The notes under the pieces are model-generated. The model was not told the DNA's origin. It worked only from the letters and a program-made list of their open reading frames with translations, and searched no databases. DNA of 64,000 bases from Melioribacteraceae bacterium (lineage in GTDB: Bacteria; Bacteroidota; Ignavibacteria; Ignavibacteriales; Melioribacteraceae). The stretch lies in NCBI GenBank assembly GCA_016927595.1, contig JAFGMI010000023.1, forward strand, positions 1 through 64,000, in the 5' to 3' direction. How positions within the stretch are numbered: position 1 is the first letter of the stretch; each line of letters starts with the position of its first letter. Below are positions 1 to 7,995 of the stretch, piece by piece. The position numbers and the translations under genes are program-made.

Positions 1-316
1 ACTAATTCATCAAGGAATAAGATAAATTCCTTTGTAGCGTATTGAAGTTCCAACCATTTTAAATTCTTACGGAAGCTTTAAAATAGAAGCCTTGTAAGTA
101 GTTGATTTGCAGGGCTTTAGTGTTTTATGAGTAACAAAATAATATCAAAATAGTTCATTCATTGTCAAATATTCAATCTCTGGAAACATTCCTGGTCTCA
201 TTGAGTTATAATGGTAGGGTATAAATTTTTTAATAATTTTTAATAGACTTTAATAATTCTAACATCTATATTTAGTTAAGATTTATTACGGGACTGGGGT
301 GTCTCCTGGTCGGCAG
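1..316. other. AT-rich stretch without a recognisable gene
   Basis: I see no coding frame that looks real; all frames are broken by stops. A small hairpin (AAGGAAT at 12-18 pairing with ATTCCTT at 26-32, followed by TTTG) may be a weak terminator of something outside the left edge. Confidence 0.5.
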
Positions 317-349
317 AAGGCTAAAATATTGTTCTTAGCCTTTTGTTTT
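317..349 (+). terminator. Rho-independent terminator, plus strand
   Basis: AAGGCTAA at 317-324 pairs with TTAGCCTT at 335-342 around a 10-base loop and is followed by TTGTTTT. The T-run lies on the plus-strand side, so it would stop a transcript coming from the left. It borders the 3' end of the minus-strand DUF3800 gene, for which it has no good T-run. Confidence 0.6.
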
Positions 350-1085
350 ATGGAAATACTTTTAGCCCGTATACCTTTTTACCTTTTCGATATATTTTAT
401 CTTCAAGCTGATGAAAAGCCGGATTTGCTCTTTTAGAATCAATGACATATCTTGCAACAGGATAAGCAATTAAATCCGCAAATTGCAGACCATTCACATC
501 GCTTATCTTATCCCTAAAGTATAACTGGGAATCATATTTCTTGAATCTACTTGCAGAGACATAATATGTGCCTCTTGCAAGGAGTTTAACAAAATGTGCC
601 CGTAGTTTATGATCTTCTTTTTTACCTCTCTTTTCAATAATAATTCTTAACTTAATATTAGTTTCATGATCATCTAAAGAAAAAATTGTCCTTTCCAAAA
701 TGAATGATAGCGCGACCTCATAAACATCATCCAACAATTTCCCGAACCGTTTAGTATATTTAATTTTATCAATTGCAGACGATATAATTTCATAATCAGA
801 AAATGTAACGATATCGTTTATATCTTTATAGAATTCACTTTTAATGTCATTATCAAATAGAATCTTAAATTCTTTTTCACATTTTCGAATATTCCTTGAG
901 TGTAAAATTACCTTCTTTTCACCCCAAAATCTTTCTTTTAATGAGTTTAATCGATGACTTAAAATTTTATAACTATCTTCAGAGATTAAAATCCCGCACA
1001 AAACGAAGACCGGAAAATTTTTATCAATTGAAACTAAACCATGATCACCGCTCTCATCAATAAATAATAAACCATAAAAATACAT
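348..1085 (-). CDS. DUF3800 domain-containing protein
   Basis: A 245-residue protein whose N-terminus carries the FIDESGD motif typical of DUF3800, with a later conserved GLQFADLIAY segment near residue 210. Acidic residues in these two places are thought to form a metal-dependent, RNase-H-like active site, but no member has a firmly established reaction. Such genes are often found in mobile or defence-related regions. Here the gene stands alone beside truncated genes (1.2-2.8 kb), which fits an accessory or eroded region. Length is normal for the family and no signal peptide is visible, so it should be cytoplasmic. Family call is firm; function is unknown. Confidence 0.8.
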   Translation of the reverse strand: MYFYGLLFIDESGDHGLVSIDKNFPVFVLCGILISEDSYKILSHRLNSLKERFWGEKKVILHSRNIRKCEKEFKILFDNDIKSEFYKDINDIVTFSDYEIISSAIDKIKYTKRFGKLLDDVYEVALSFILERTIFSLDDHETNIKLRIIIEKRGKKEDHKLRAHFVKLLARGTYYVSASRFKKYDSQLYFRDKISDVNGLQFADLIAYPVARYVIDSKRANPAFHQLEDKIYRKGKKVYGLKVFP

Positions 1086-1160
1086 CCGGATAATTCACTA
1101 ATAAAATAGTTACAGTCATTATTAAAAAGTCAACTAGAAGGATATAATCATGAAATCAAA

Positions 1161-1397
1161 TTATTTTAGAACTTGCACTACAATTCCACCAAAATAACCT
1201 TCCTCCGCCTTGCACTTGATACCTTTGATATAACAAATATCGCATTCATACTTTTCGCCTTTATCAACGTAAGAAGCTTCACAGCCGTGTCCTAATCCGT
1301 TAGTATTATTATAATGCACTGGATTCCCTTTCTCATCAGTCGTTTTATGGGAACATTCATGACAAACCATTGTCGTGTATCTCTCCCAGTAATCCAT
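1161..1397 (-). CDS. Small Cys/His-rich hypothetical protein
   Basis: A 78-residue ORF that I do not recognise. It contains an HECSH string near residue 13 (formally HExxH) and cysteine pairs (CHEC, CDIC) that could bind zinc. An in-frame TGA lies seven codons upstream of the ATG, so the frame cannot extend far. The ORF lies directly downstream of the HD-domain remnant, in a stretch of broken genes. It may be a genuine small zinc protein or the surviving C-terminal piece of a larger one. No ribosome binding site stands out. Confidence 0.35.
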   Translation of the reverse strand: MDYWERYTTMVCHECSHKTTDEKGNPVHYNNTNGLGHGCEASYVDKGEKYECDICYIKGIKCKAEEGYFGGIVVQVLK

Positions 1398-1475
1398 TTG
1401 CTTCTTGCATATTGGTCACGGAGTTTTTTTAATCGCATTTCCCATATTACTCGTACCGTTCAACTAATAGATAAT

Positions 1476-1690
1476 TCAGTATTCGCTTATTATCTGAGCT
1501 AACCTGCATGCAAGGTATCCGCTGCCGTCCTTCAATTGTTCGAGAATGAGTTCCGCCTCAGCTTTGTATTTTTCTATCTTATCTTCATTCCAGTGCGGCG
1601 GAGGAGGCTGCAGATTCGTAATCCTGTCTGCCATCTTCACCATCCAGACTTCTTTCGGCTGCTCGTTGATCCTGCGCAGACTGTCCGGGA
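1476..1690 (-). pseudogene. C-terminal remnant of an HD-domain (RelA/SpoT-like) phosphohydrolase
   Basis: About 70 residues, beginning near DSLRRINEQPKEVWMVK and continuing through ADRITNLQPPPPHW to a normal stop, match the C-terminal part of small HD-type guanosine-polyphosphate pyrophosphohydrolase-like proteins. The whole N-terminal half, including the metal-binding HD residues, is missing. Upstream the frame runs straight into the truncated M28 peptidase gene in another reading frame. Without the HD core it cannot be an active hydrolase. Confidence 0.65.
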
Positions 1691-2775
1691 AAGTTATCTG
1701 CAAAGTAACTTGAGCCTCTTAACCCCTTTTCCTCTCCGCCGAACAAAACAAATAGCACAGATCTTTTCGGTGGTTCAGTAAGTTTTGAGTATGTCTCGTC
1801 AATCTCCATTACAACAGCGCTTCCGCTTCCATTATCGTTTGCGCCGGGGAAAGTTATGCCGGCAATAACGCCGCAGTGATCGAAGTGTCCGCCGATTACT
1901 ACGCAATCGTTTTTTAACTCGGGGTCACTTCCTTCAATATAACCTGCAATGTTATAACCTGCAGCATCAGGGTAATAATCCGCATTTACTGAAAACCTGA
2001 CACTTGATTGTAACCCGAAGGAGACAGGTGTCTTATTCGCAGTCAGTTTTTTCCTGAGATCTGCGGCGTTAAAATTTTTCTCCGAAAAAATTTTATCAGC
2101 GATTTTCTCGCTGATTATTGCCGGCATAAATCCTTCTATGTGGTCACCGTTTGGATTGGCAATAACTTTCGGATAGATATAGAATAATCCGAGCGCACCT
2201 TTTTCAAATGCAGTTTTCATCCTTGTCCGGTGTTCATCATAAAATTGAAAAGAAGCATTTTTCGTGTCAGGGGTACCTCTGAAACAGAGAACATATTTAT
2301 CTTTAACATTAAGTAATTCATAATCGTCATAGTCCAGGTGAGGAGCAGAAATACCCCAGCCTGCAAAAACAAGGTGCGCTTTATTACTGCCGTTATCGCA
2401 GTATCCCATGGGAAGAAAATCATCACCCGTTACAAGGTTTAATGTATCACCGGACGGCAGTATCATCTGCATAGAGGCATCGTGTATACTGGAAAATGGA
2501 GCATTGTAATGCTGCAAGTAACCATGTTCATCATCAATTGGTTTTAGTCCCCACTCATTAAATTTGTCAGCAGCCCATCGAGCAGCCTTTTCGTATCCTT
2601 CTGATCCTGTTAATCTTCCTTCGAATTCCGCAGATGCGATCTTTTTACAGTAAGTGTACGCATCAAGAGGATTAATAGAATCAAATGCTCTCTGCAATGA
2701 TGACTTTAGTTCCTGTGCACTGGATATACCGGATAGTATTATGAGAATTAAAAGTCTTTTTAATAACGGAATCAT
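1691..2775 (-). pseudogene. Truncated secreted M28 family peptidase
   Basis: The N-terminal part is a normal secreted M28 (aminopeptidase Y-type) protein: a signal peptide (about residues 1-20), a PA-like insert, then IGGHFDHCG and GANDNGSGSAV, which supply metal ligands, and GGEEKGLRGSSYFADNF with the catalytic Glu. Homology stops right after this point (around base 1690). The remaining third, which should carry the third metal Asp and the final His, is absent, and the open frame to 1585 reads out-of-frame through HD-domain sequence. Two complete paralogs occur at 26.2 and 34.2 kb. The product is expected to be inactive. Confidence 0.75.
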
Positions 2776-2901
2776 GCAAACTCCTGCTAATTTGTAATCG
2801 TAAATATACCAAATTGTAACTGTAACGAATTAATTACATATAAGATCAGGACAGTAAAAATATTCAATCAGAAATGAATATATTTTTTGTGGAAATCGGG
2901 T

Positions 2902-2909
2902 TATCTTTG
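2902..2909 (+). promoter_or_regulatory. Candidate Bacteroidota-type -7 element (TATCTTTG)
   Basis: TATCTTTG matches the TAnnTTTG consensus exactly and lies about 70 bases before the start of the DUF5686 gene. The upstream TTG at 2887-2889 is closer than usual (12-base spacer), so the -33 partner is uncertain. Confidence 0.4.
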
Positions 2910-2980
2910 CCTGATAAAAAGGTATAATCCGGAATCATTAAACAATTTTCCGGGCAGTAATTATTCTACAGGATCAAAGG

Positions 2981-5401
2981 TTGAAATCAGCTTCGGTAAT
3001 ATTTTTGTTTTTCATTTTCAGTATACCGCTTTTCAGTCAGGTATTTAACATCAGGGGCAGGATCTTTTCAACAGAGAGAGAAAGGGGACTGAGCTATGCC
3101 AACTTGAGAGTATTGAATACAATGTACGGAACTGCCGCCAATTCCGAAGGAGATTATGAACTTAAACTTACGCCTGGTCAATACTATCTTGCTGCTTCAT
3201 ATATAGGATTTAAATCGGATACTGTTCTTATTAATCTGATCGATGATGCTGTTATAAACTTTTATCTTGAACCGGCATCGCTCGTCATAAACGAAGTAAC
3301 TGTGCTGCCCGGAATAAATCCTGCAAATGCAATTATCAGAAAGGCAATAGAAGCTAAACATAAAAGAGAGAACCTGATAAGCGACTACACTTTCTCCGGG
3401 TTTACAAAAGGATTAATTAAAACCACCAGCGATATAGCCGCCGGTGATAATTCAGTAAGCCTGGATGTCGGCGGGGCAGATACGGCGAAATTGAAAATTA
3501 CGGGAATAATTGAAAACGAAAGCCGGGGATACTTTAAAGTACCGGATAATTATAAAGAGGAAATTATTGCCAGAAAACAATCATCAAATATACCCTCTGC
3601 AATAAACACATTAACAGGCGGCAGAATTATTCAGAATTTTTATACAGACGATATTAAATTTTCAGGCAGGGAATTGAAAAGTCCTATAGCCGATGATGCT
3701 GCCGGATTCTATTTTTTCAATCTGGAAGATTCGCTTGCATACGACAACCGGAAAGTATACCGGATATATTTTGAACCCGAAGATAAATCGGATCCGGGCT
3801 TTACAGGAAGAGTTTTTATTGCATCTGATGACTACAATATGGTAAAAATAGATGTTAACCTTAACGATGCCGCTAACCCTGGCGGAATATTCACAAAGGT
3901 TAATGTATTCCAGCAGTATTTGCCGTTCAACAATGTATATATGCCTATCGATTACCGTTTGTTCGTGGAAGCAAATTTACTGGGATTGCTGAAGTTCGGT
4001 TTTGAAATAAATTCGATACTGTACGACTACAAAATAAACACAAATATAAATAACGATTTCTTTGATATGGCGCTGCTTACCGTGCAGCCCGATGCGGATA
4101 AAAAGGATTCCGTATATTGGACAAGCATTCAGTCTATACCGAACACGCTTGAAGAAAAAACTGCTTACAGGAGAATCGACAGTCTTGAATCAGTTCCTAA
4201 AACCTTCTGGGACAGGTTTTCTTTTTTATCGGTGCGCACCGAATTGTCGGACAATTTTTCCGTGTCCGGACCGCTTGGCATTTATCATTTCAACCGGGTT
4301 GAAGGCAACAGTCTGGACTTCGGTTTGTTCGCCGACAATCTTGCTGAAAAGAGATTTTCTGCTCAGACAACCCTAGTTTACGGTTTTGCCGACAAGAAAT
4401 TTAAGTGGGGTTTTACATCCGAATACCTGCTTGGTAAATTTCGTACTCACTCCGTTAATGTATCGGCTTACGATAAGCTGAATGTACTTTTCAGTGATTC
4501 GGATGAATACAGTTCGCTTCTTCCTACATTAACAAGTCTGTTCGATAAATATGACTTTAAGAATTATTTTTATGAAAGTGGGTTTAACGTTAAACTCGTA
4601 AGTGAAGTGCTTCCGGTTCTTAAACTGGGTATCGGTTACGAATATAGAGAACAGCAAACAGCTTCTGTTAATTCGAATTTCTCTTTCTTTAGCAGGAACA
4701 AAGAATATGAGCCGAACCGTCCGATTTATAATAATGTTATCGGCGCCATAACAGGCAGCTTCAGTTTTGATTTCAGAAAGTATATTGAGGATGGTTATTT
4801 CAGAAGGAGAACTTCAGAGGGTAAATCTTTTTTTCTGTTCTCTGGGAGCGTGTATATCAGTGACGAAAAGTATATGAATAATGATATGAGTTTAACTATT
4901 TACAAGCTCAATTTATACACATCGATTAATTCTTTCGGATCCACAAGTGCGCGGATTAATCTTGTTGGTAACTGGTCGACTGGTGCTGTTCCATATCAAA
5001 TGATGACGGCACTGGCTGGAAATATTCAATCACTCGGAAAAGACAATACCTTCAGAACAGTCGACTATAGTGAAGTTTACGGGGATAATGTAATAACATT
5101 GGGATTCAATTATAATTTCGGCGACGAACTGTTTACTATCCTCGATTTGCCTATCATCGAAGATATGCAGCTTCTGCTCGGAGCTCACCTTAATGCAGGC
5201 TGGACTTCTATTTCTGCTGAGTCAAAAATGTTAAATGCCGGAGTAATTCCTGAAAAACCGATCGAATATACGAAGCCGTTGGTTGAAATCGGTTTCAGTT
5301 TAGGTCAAATGCTCATGCCGCTTAGAATGGAATTTACATGGAAGTTGAACCACTTCGGGAAAAATAATTTTGTTGTTGGTGTTAATTCAGCTGCTTTTTA
5401 A
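2981..5401 (+). CDS. DUF5686 family outer-membrane protein with carboxypeptidase-regulatory-like domain
   Basis: An 806-residue protein with a signal peptide (about 1-20), then a carboxypeptidase-D regulatory-like beta-sandwich (about 22-110, including VFNIRGRIFS and GEYEL-like repeats), followed by a long DUF5686 region. Its C-terminal half is rich in alternating aromatic/polar strands and the chain ends in a phenylalanine, as in outer-membrane barrels. DUF5686 proteins are common and uncharacterised in Bacteroidota. A TTG start is used, since no ATG precedes the signal peptide. It is followed after 34 bases by the secreted GH13 gene, so the two may be cotranscribed. Confidence 0.8.
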   Translation: MKSASVIFLFFIFSIPLFSQVFNIRGRIFSTERERGLSYANLRVLNTMYGTAANSEGDYELKLTPGQYYLAASYIGFKSDTVLINLIDDAVINFYLEPASLVINEVTVLPGINPANAIIRKAIEAKHKRENLISDYTFSGFTKGLIKTTSDIAAGDNSVSLDVGGADTAKLKITGIIENESRGYFKVPDNYKEEIIARKQSSNIPSAINTLTGGRIIQNFYTDDIKFSGRELKSPIADDAAGFYFFNLEDSLAYDNRKVYRIYFEPEDKSDPGFTGRVFIASDDYNMVKIDVNLNDAANPGGIFTKVNVFQQYLPFNNVYMPIDYRLFVEANLLGLLKFGFEINSILYDYKINTNINNDFFDMALLTVQPDADKKDSVYWTSIQSIPNTLEEKTAYRRIDSLESVPKTFWDRFSFLSVRTELSDNFSVSGPLGIYHFNRVEGNSLDFGLFADNLAEKRFSAQTTLVYGFADKKFKWGFTSEYLLGKFRTHSVNVSAYDKLNVLFSDSDEYSSLLPTLTSLFDKYDFKNYFYESGFNVKLVSEVLPVLKLGIGYEYREQQTASVNSNFSFFSRNKEYEPNRPIYNNVIGAITGSFSFDFRKYIEDGYFRRRTSEGKSFFLFSGSVYISDEKYMNNDMSLTIYKLNLYTSINSFGSTSARINLVGNWSTGAVPYQMMTALAGNIQSLGKDNTFRTVDYSEVYGDNVITLGFNYNFGDELFTILDLPIIEDMQLLLGAHLNAGWTSISAESKMLNAGVIPEKPIEYTKPLVEIGFSLGQMLMPLRMEFTWKLNHFGKNNFVVGVNSAAF

Positions 5402-5435
5402 TAATAGATATTTGTAACTAAACAATATCAAGAGT

Positions 5436-7262
5436 ATGAAAATGCTTAAAAGAATGAATGTGTTATTCTTAATAGTTATTCTGAAAATAAGTGCTCAAAG
5501 TCCGGAAGTATACAAGATTGAACCACCTAATTGGTGGACCGGAATGAGATGGAATAATATTCAGTTAATGATTTACGGAAAGAATTTAAACGGGATAGAT
5601 GCGGTCTTTAACAGCTCTGATATTAAAATTAAAAGCGTTCATAATATTGAAAATAAATCATATGCCTTTGTAGATATTGAAGTTTCGGATAAACTGAAAG
5701 CGGGCAAATACTACATTGCTCTGTACAACATTCATGGCGAGGCGAAAATTGAATATGATTTTTGGGAACGACAGAGTCCCGAAGGAAAGTACAGCGGATT
5801 TAACCGTAGTGACGCTATCTATCTGATTATGCCCGATCGGTTTGTTAACGGCAATACACGCAATGATTTTGCCGAGGGCTATATCGATTCAATGCAGCAT
5901 ATCCCTGCTCAGCAGCGAAAAGGAGGCGATTTACAGGGTGTAATTGACAAGCTCGGCTATATAAAAGAACTGGGCTTTACAACGATATGGTTAACTCCGG
6001 TAACGGAAAATAATACATTCAGAAGTTATCACGGATATGCAACTACAAATCATTATCTGGTCGATCCTCGATTGGGTTCAAATGACCTTTACGGAAAACT
6101 GGTTGATGAAGCTCATAAGAAAGGTCTTAAAATTATTTTCGATCATGTAGCTAATCATATCAGCGCTGATCATCCCTGGATGAAAAATCTTCCTGCAGCG
6201 GACTGGATAAACGGATCGATTGAAAAACACCTCCCCGCTAACCATAATAAAATGCTTTATTCCGATCCGTATGCCGACAGTTCCAGCATTGAGCAGGTAT
6301 ATAAAGGATGGTTTGTGAGTTACATGCCGGACCTGAATCAGAAAAATAAATTTGTAGCAAATTACCTTATTCAAAATACTTTGTGGTGGATCGAATACGC
6401 GGGTCTGGACGGTATTCGCGAAGATACATATCCGTATGCCGAACCGAACTTTATGTCCCGCTGGTCTAAAATAATCTTAGAGGAGTACCCATCGTTTAAT
6501 ATTGTCGGGGAAGTATGGACAGGTGAACCTGCATTCCTTTCAACTTATCAATCAGGTTCCAAAACATCCGGAAAGACCGACACGTATCTGCCGAGTATAA
6601 CTGATTTTGCTCTGCGTGATCAACTGGTTAAATATCTGCAGGGAACGGGCAGCTTGTATCAGATCTTTAATGTTATCGCAAAGGATAATCTTTATAAAGA
6701 TCCGTCTAAACTTGTAACTTTTATCGATAACCATGATATGGGAAGAGCAATGTACTTTGCCGGCGGCGACATTAAAAAAGCAAAACTTGCGTTTCATATG
6801 CTGCTAACATTAAGAGGAATACCTCAAATTTTTTACGGCAGCGAAATAGGTATGACCGAAAATGAAGATCACGGAACTTTGCGGAAACCTTTCCCGGGCG
6901 GCTGGCCAGGCGACAGGCGCGATGCGTTTACGCCTGATGGACGAACTGATGTCGAAAATGAAATTTATAATTATATAAATCAACTTCTGCTCCTCAGAAA
7001 GAAGTATAAAACAATTACCGATGGAAAACTTACACACTTCCCTCCGGACGGCAGTACATATGTTTATTTTAAGTCATTTAATAATGAGCATATTGTAAAT
7101 ATTATTAATGATTCTAATAATGATGTTGAATTTGATTTAAGCGAGTACGGTAATTTTTCATCGGGTATTACAAGACTTATTAATCTAAAATCGGACGAAA
7201 AAATAATTGGTACTAAAGTTATGCTGGAAGCCCGTAAGGCATATTTATTCATGCTGGAATAA
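5436..7262 (+). CDS. Secreted GH13 alpha-amylase family enzyme (neopullulanase/cyclomaltodextrinase type)
   Basis: A 608-residue glycoside hydrolase. A signal peptide (about 1-20) is followed by an N-terminal Ig-like domain (about 25-110) of the cyclomaltodextrinase/SusA type, then the (beta/alpha)8 GH13 barrel and a C-terminal beta domain. Catalytic residues are visible: nucleophile Asp330 in GIREDTY, acid/base Glu359 in IVGEVW, and Asp434 in FIDNHDM. It probably cleaves alpha-1,4 glucans such as maltodextrins or cyclodextrins in the periplasm or at the surface. No SusC/SusD pair is nearby. The glycogen synthase at 14.7 kb points to alpha-glucan metabolism elsewhere in the genome. Exact substrate is not determined. 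Confidence 0.88.
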   Translation: MKMLKRMNVLFLIVILKISAQSPEVYKIEPPNWWTGMRWNNIQLMIYGKNLNGIDAVFNSSDIKIKSVHNIENKSYAFVDIEVSDKLKAGKYYIALYNIHGEAKIEYDFWERQSPEGKYSGFNRSDAIYLIMPDRFVNGNTRNDFAEGYIDSMQHIPAQQRKGGDLQGVIDKLGYIKELGFTTIWLTPVTENNTFRSYHGYATTNHYLVDPRLGSNDLYGKLVDEAHKKGLKIIFDHVANHISADHPWMKNLPAADWINGSIEKHLPANHNKMLYSDPYADSSSIEQVYKGWFVSYMPDLNQKNKFVANYLIQNTLWWIEYAGLDGIREDTYPYAEPNFMSRWSKIILEEYPSFNIVGEVWTGEPAFLSTYQSGSKTSGKTDTYLPSITDFALRDQLVKYLQGTGSLYQIFNVIAKDNLYKDPSKLVTFIDNHDMGRAMYFAGGDIKKAKLAFHMLLTLRGIPQIFYGSEIGMTENEDHGTLRKPFPGGWPGDRRDAFTPDGRTDVENEIYNYINQLLLLRKKYKTITDGKLTHFPPDGSTYVYFKSFNNEHIVNIINDSNNDVEFDLSEYGNFSSGITRLINLKSDEKIIGTKVMLEARKAYLFMLE

Positions 7263-7480
7263 AATTTAACAGGCAGCTCATTGTTCATATAAAATCAGAA
7301 TAAGTTAAACTTATGTCGTGATTGGCATTTAATCCGAATTGTTTGTAAGCACATTTATACTATTATTATAATTATTTGCTTGTACAGATTAGAGGAAAAA
7401 TTTATAATTCGTCTGAGTTTTATTGTGTTCTTTAATTTAATTAGCGGGGGATTTTTAATTAATTATTATCGGAGTCTGAT

Positions 7481-7933
7481 ATGCTCAAAGAATTTAAGGA
7501 ATTCGCCGTAAAAGGAAACGTAATTGACATGGCAGTCGGTATTATTATCGGGGCTGCATTCGGTACAATTGTTAAATCACTCGTTGCCGATGTAATTATG
7601 CCCCCGGTAGGATTGCTCCTGGGTAATGTCGATTTTTCCAATTTGTTTGTTGTACTTAAAGAGGGAACTGTTCCGGGACCTTATGAAACACTTAAAGCGG
7701 CACAGGATGCAGGGGCGGTTTCACTTAATTACGGAACATTTCTGAATACAATCATCAGTTTTTTAATTGTTGCATTCTCGGTTTTTATACTAATCAAAAA
7801 TGTCAACCGATTTAAAAAAGAGGAAGCTCCTAAACCTGCGGCAGAACCTACAACAAAAGAATGTCCGTACTGTTTTTCCACCATACCGATTAAAGCAACC
7901 AAATGCCCTAACTGTACATCACAGCTCAATTAA
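7481..7933 (+). CDS. mscL: Large-conductance mechanosensitive channel MscL with zinc-ribbon tail
   Basis: 150 residues. It starts with the family signature [20 protein letters not shown], has two membrane helices (about 15-45 and 85-108) and a periplasmic loop between them. The pore opens under membrane tension to release osmolytes during hypo-osmotic shock. After the usual cytoplasmic bundle it carries two CxxC pairs (CPYC and CPNC, about residues 129-146), forming a likely zinc ribbon; this is known in some but not all MscL proteins. A CGGAG box lies eight bases before the ATG. It stands alone and ends at a strong terminator. Confidence 0.95.
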   Translation: MLKEFKEFAVKGNVIDMAVGIIIGAAFGTIVKSLVADVIMPPVGLLLGNVDFSNLFVVLKEGTVPGPYETLKAAQDAGAVSLNYGTFLNTIISFLIVAFSVFILIKNVNRFKKEEAPKPAAEPTTKECPYCFSTIPIKATKCPNCTSQLN

Positions 7934-7959
7934 ATTCTAAACAAAAACAAAAAATTATT

Positions 7960-7991
7960 ACTTCCCGGATTAAGATTGATTCCGGGAAGTT
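7960..7991. terminator. Bidirectional terminator between mscL and alaS
   Basis: CTTCCCGGA at 7961-7969 pairs perfectly with TCCGGGAAG at 7981-7989 around an 11-base loop, with A-rich sequence on the left and TTT on the right. It lies between two convergent genes. Confidence 0.8.
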
Positions 7992-7995
7992 TCAA

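Noticed and set aside
1585-2775. A natural M28 peptidase ending at 1585
   Set aside because: The last ~35 residues are out-of-frame readings of HD-domain sequence, and the C-terminal metal ligands of the peptidase are missing.
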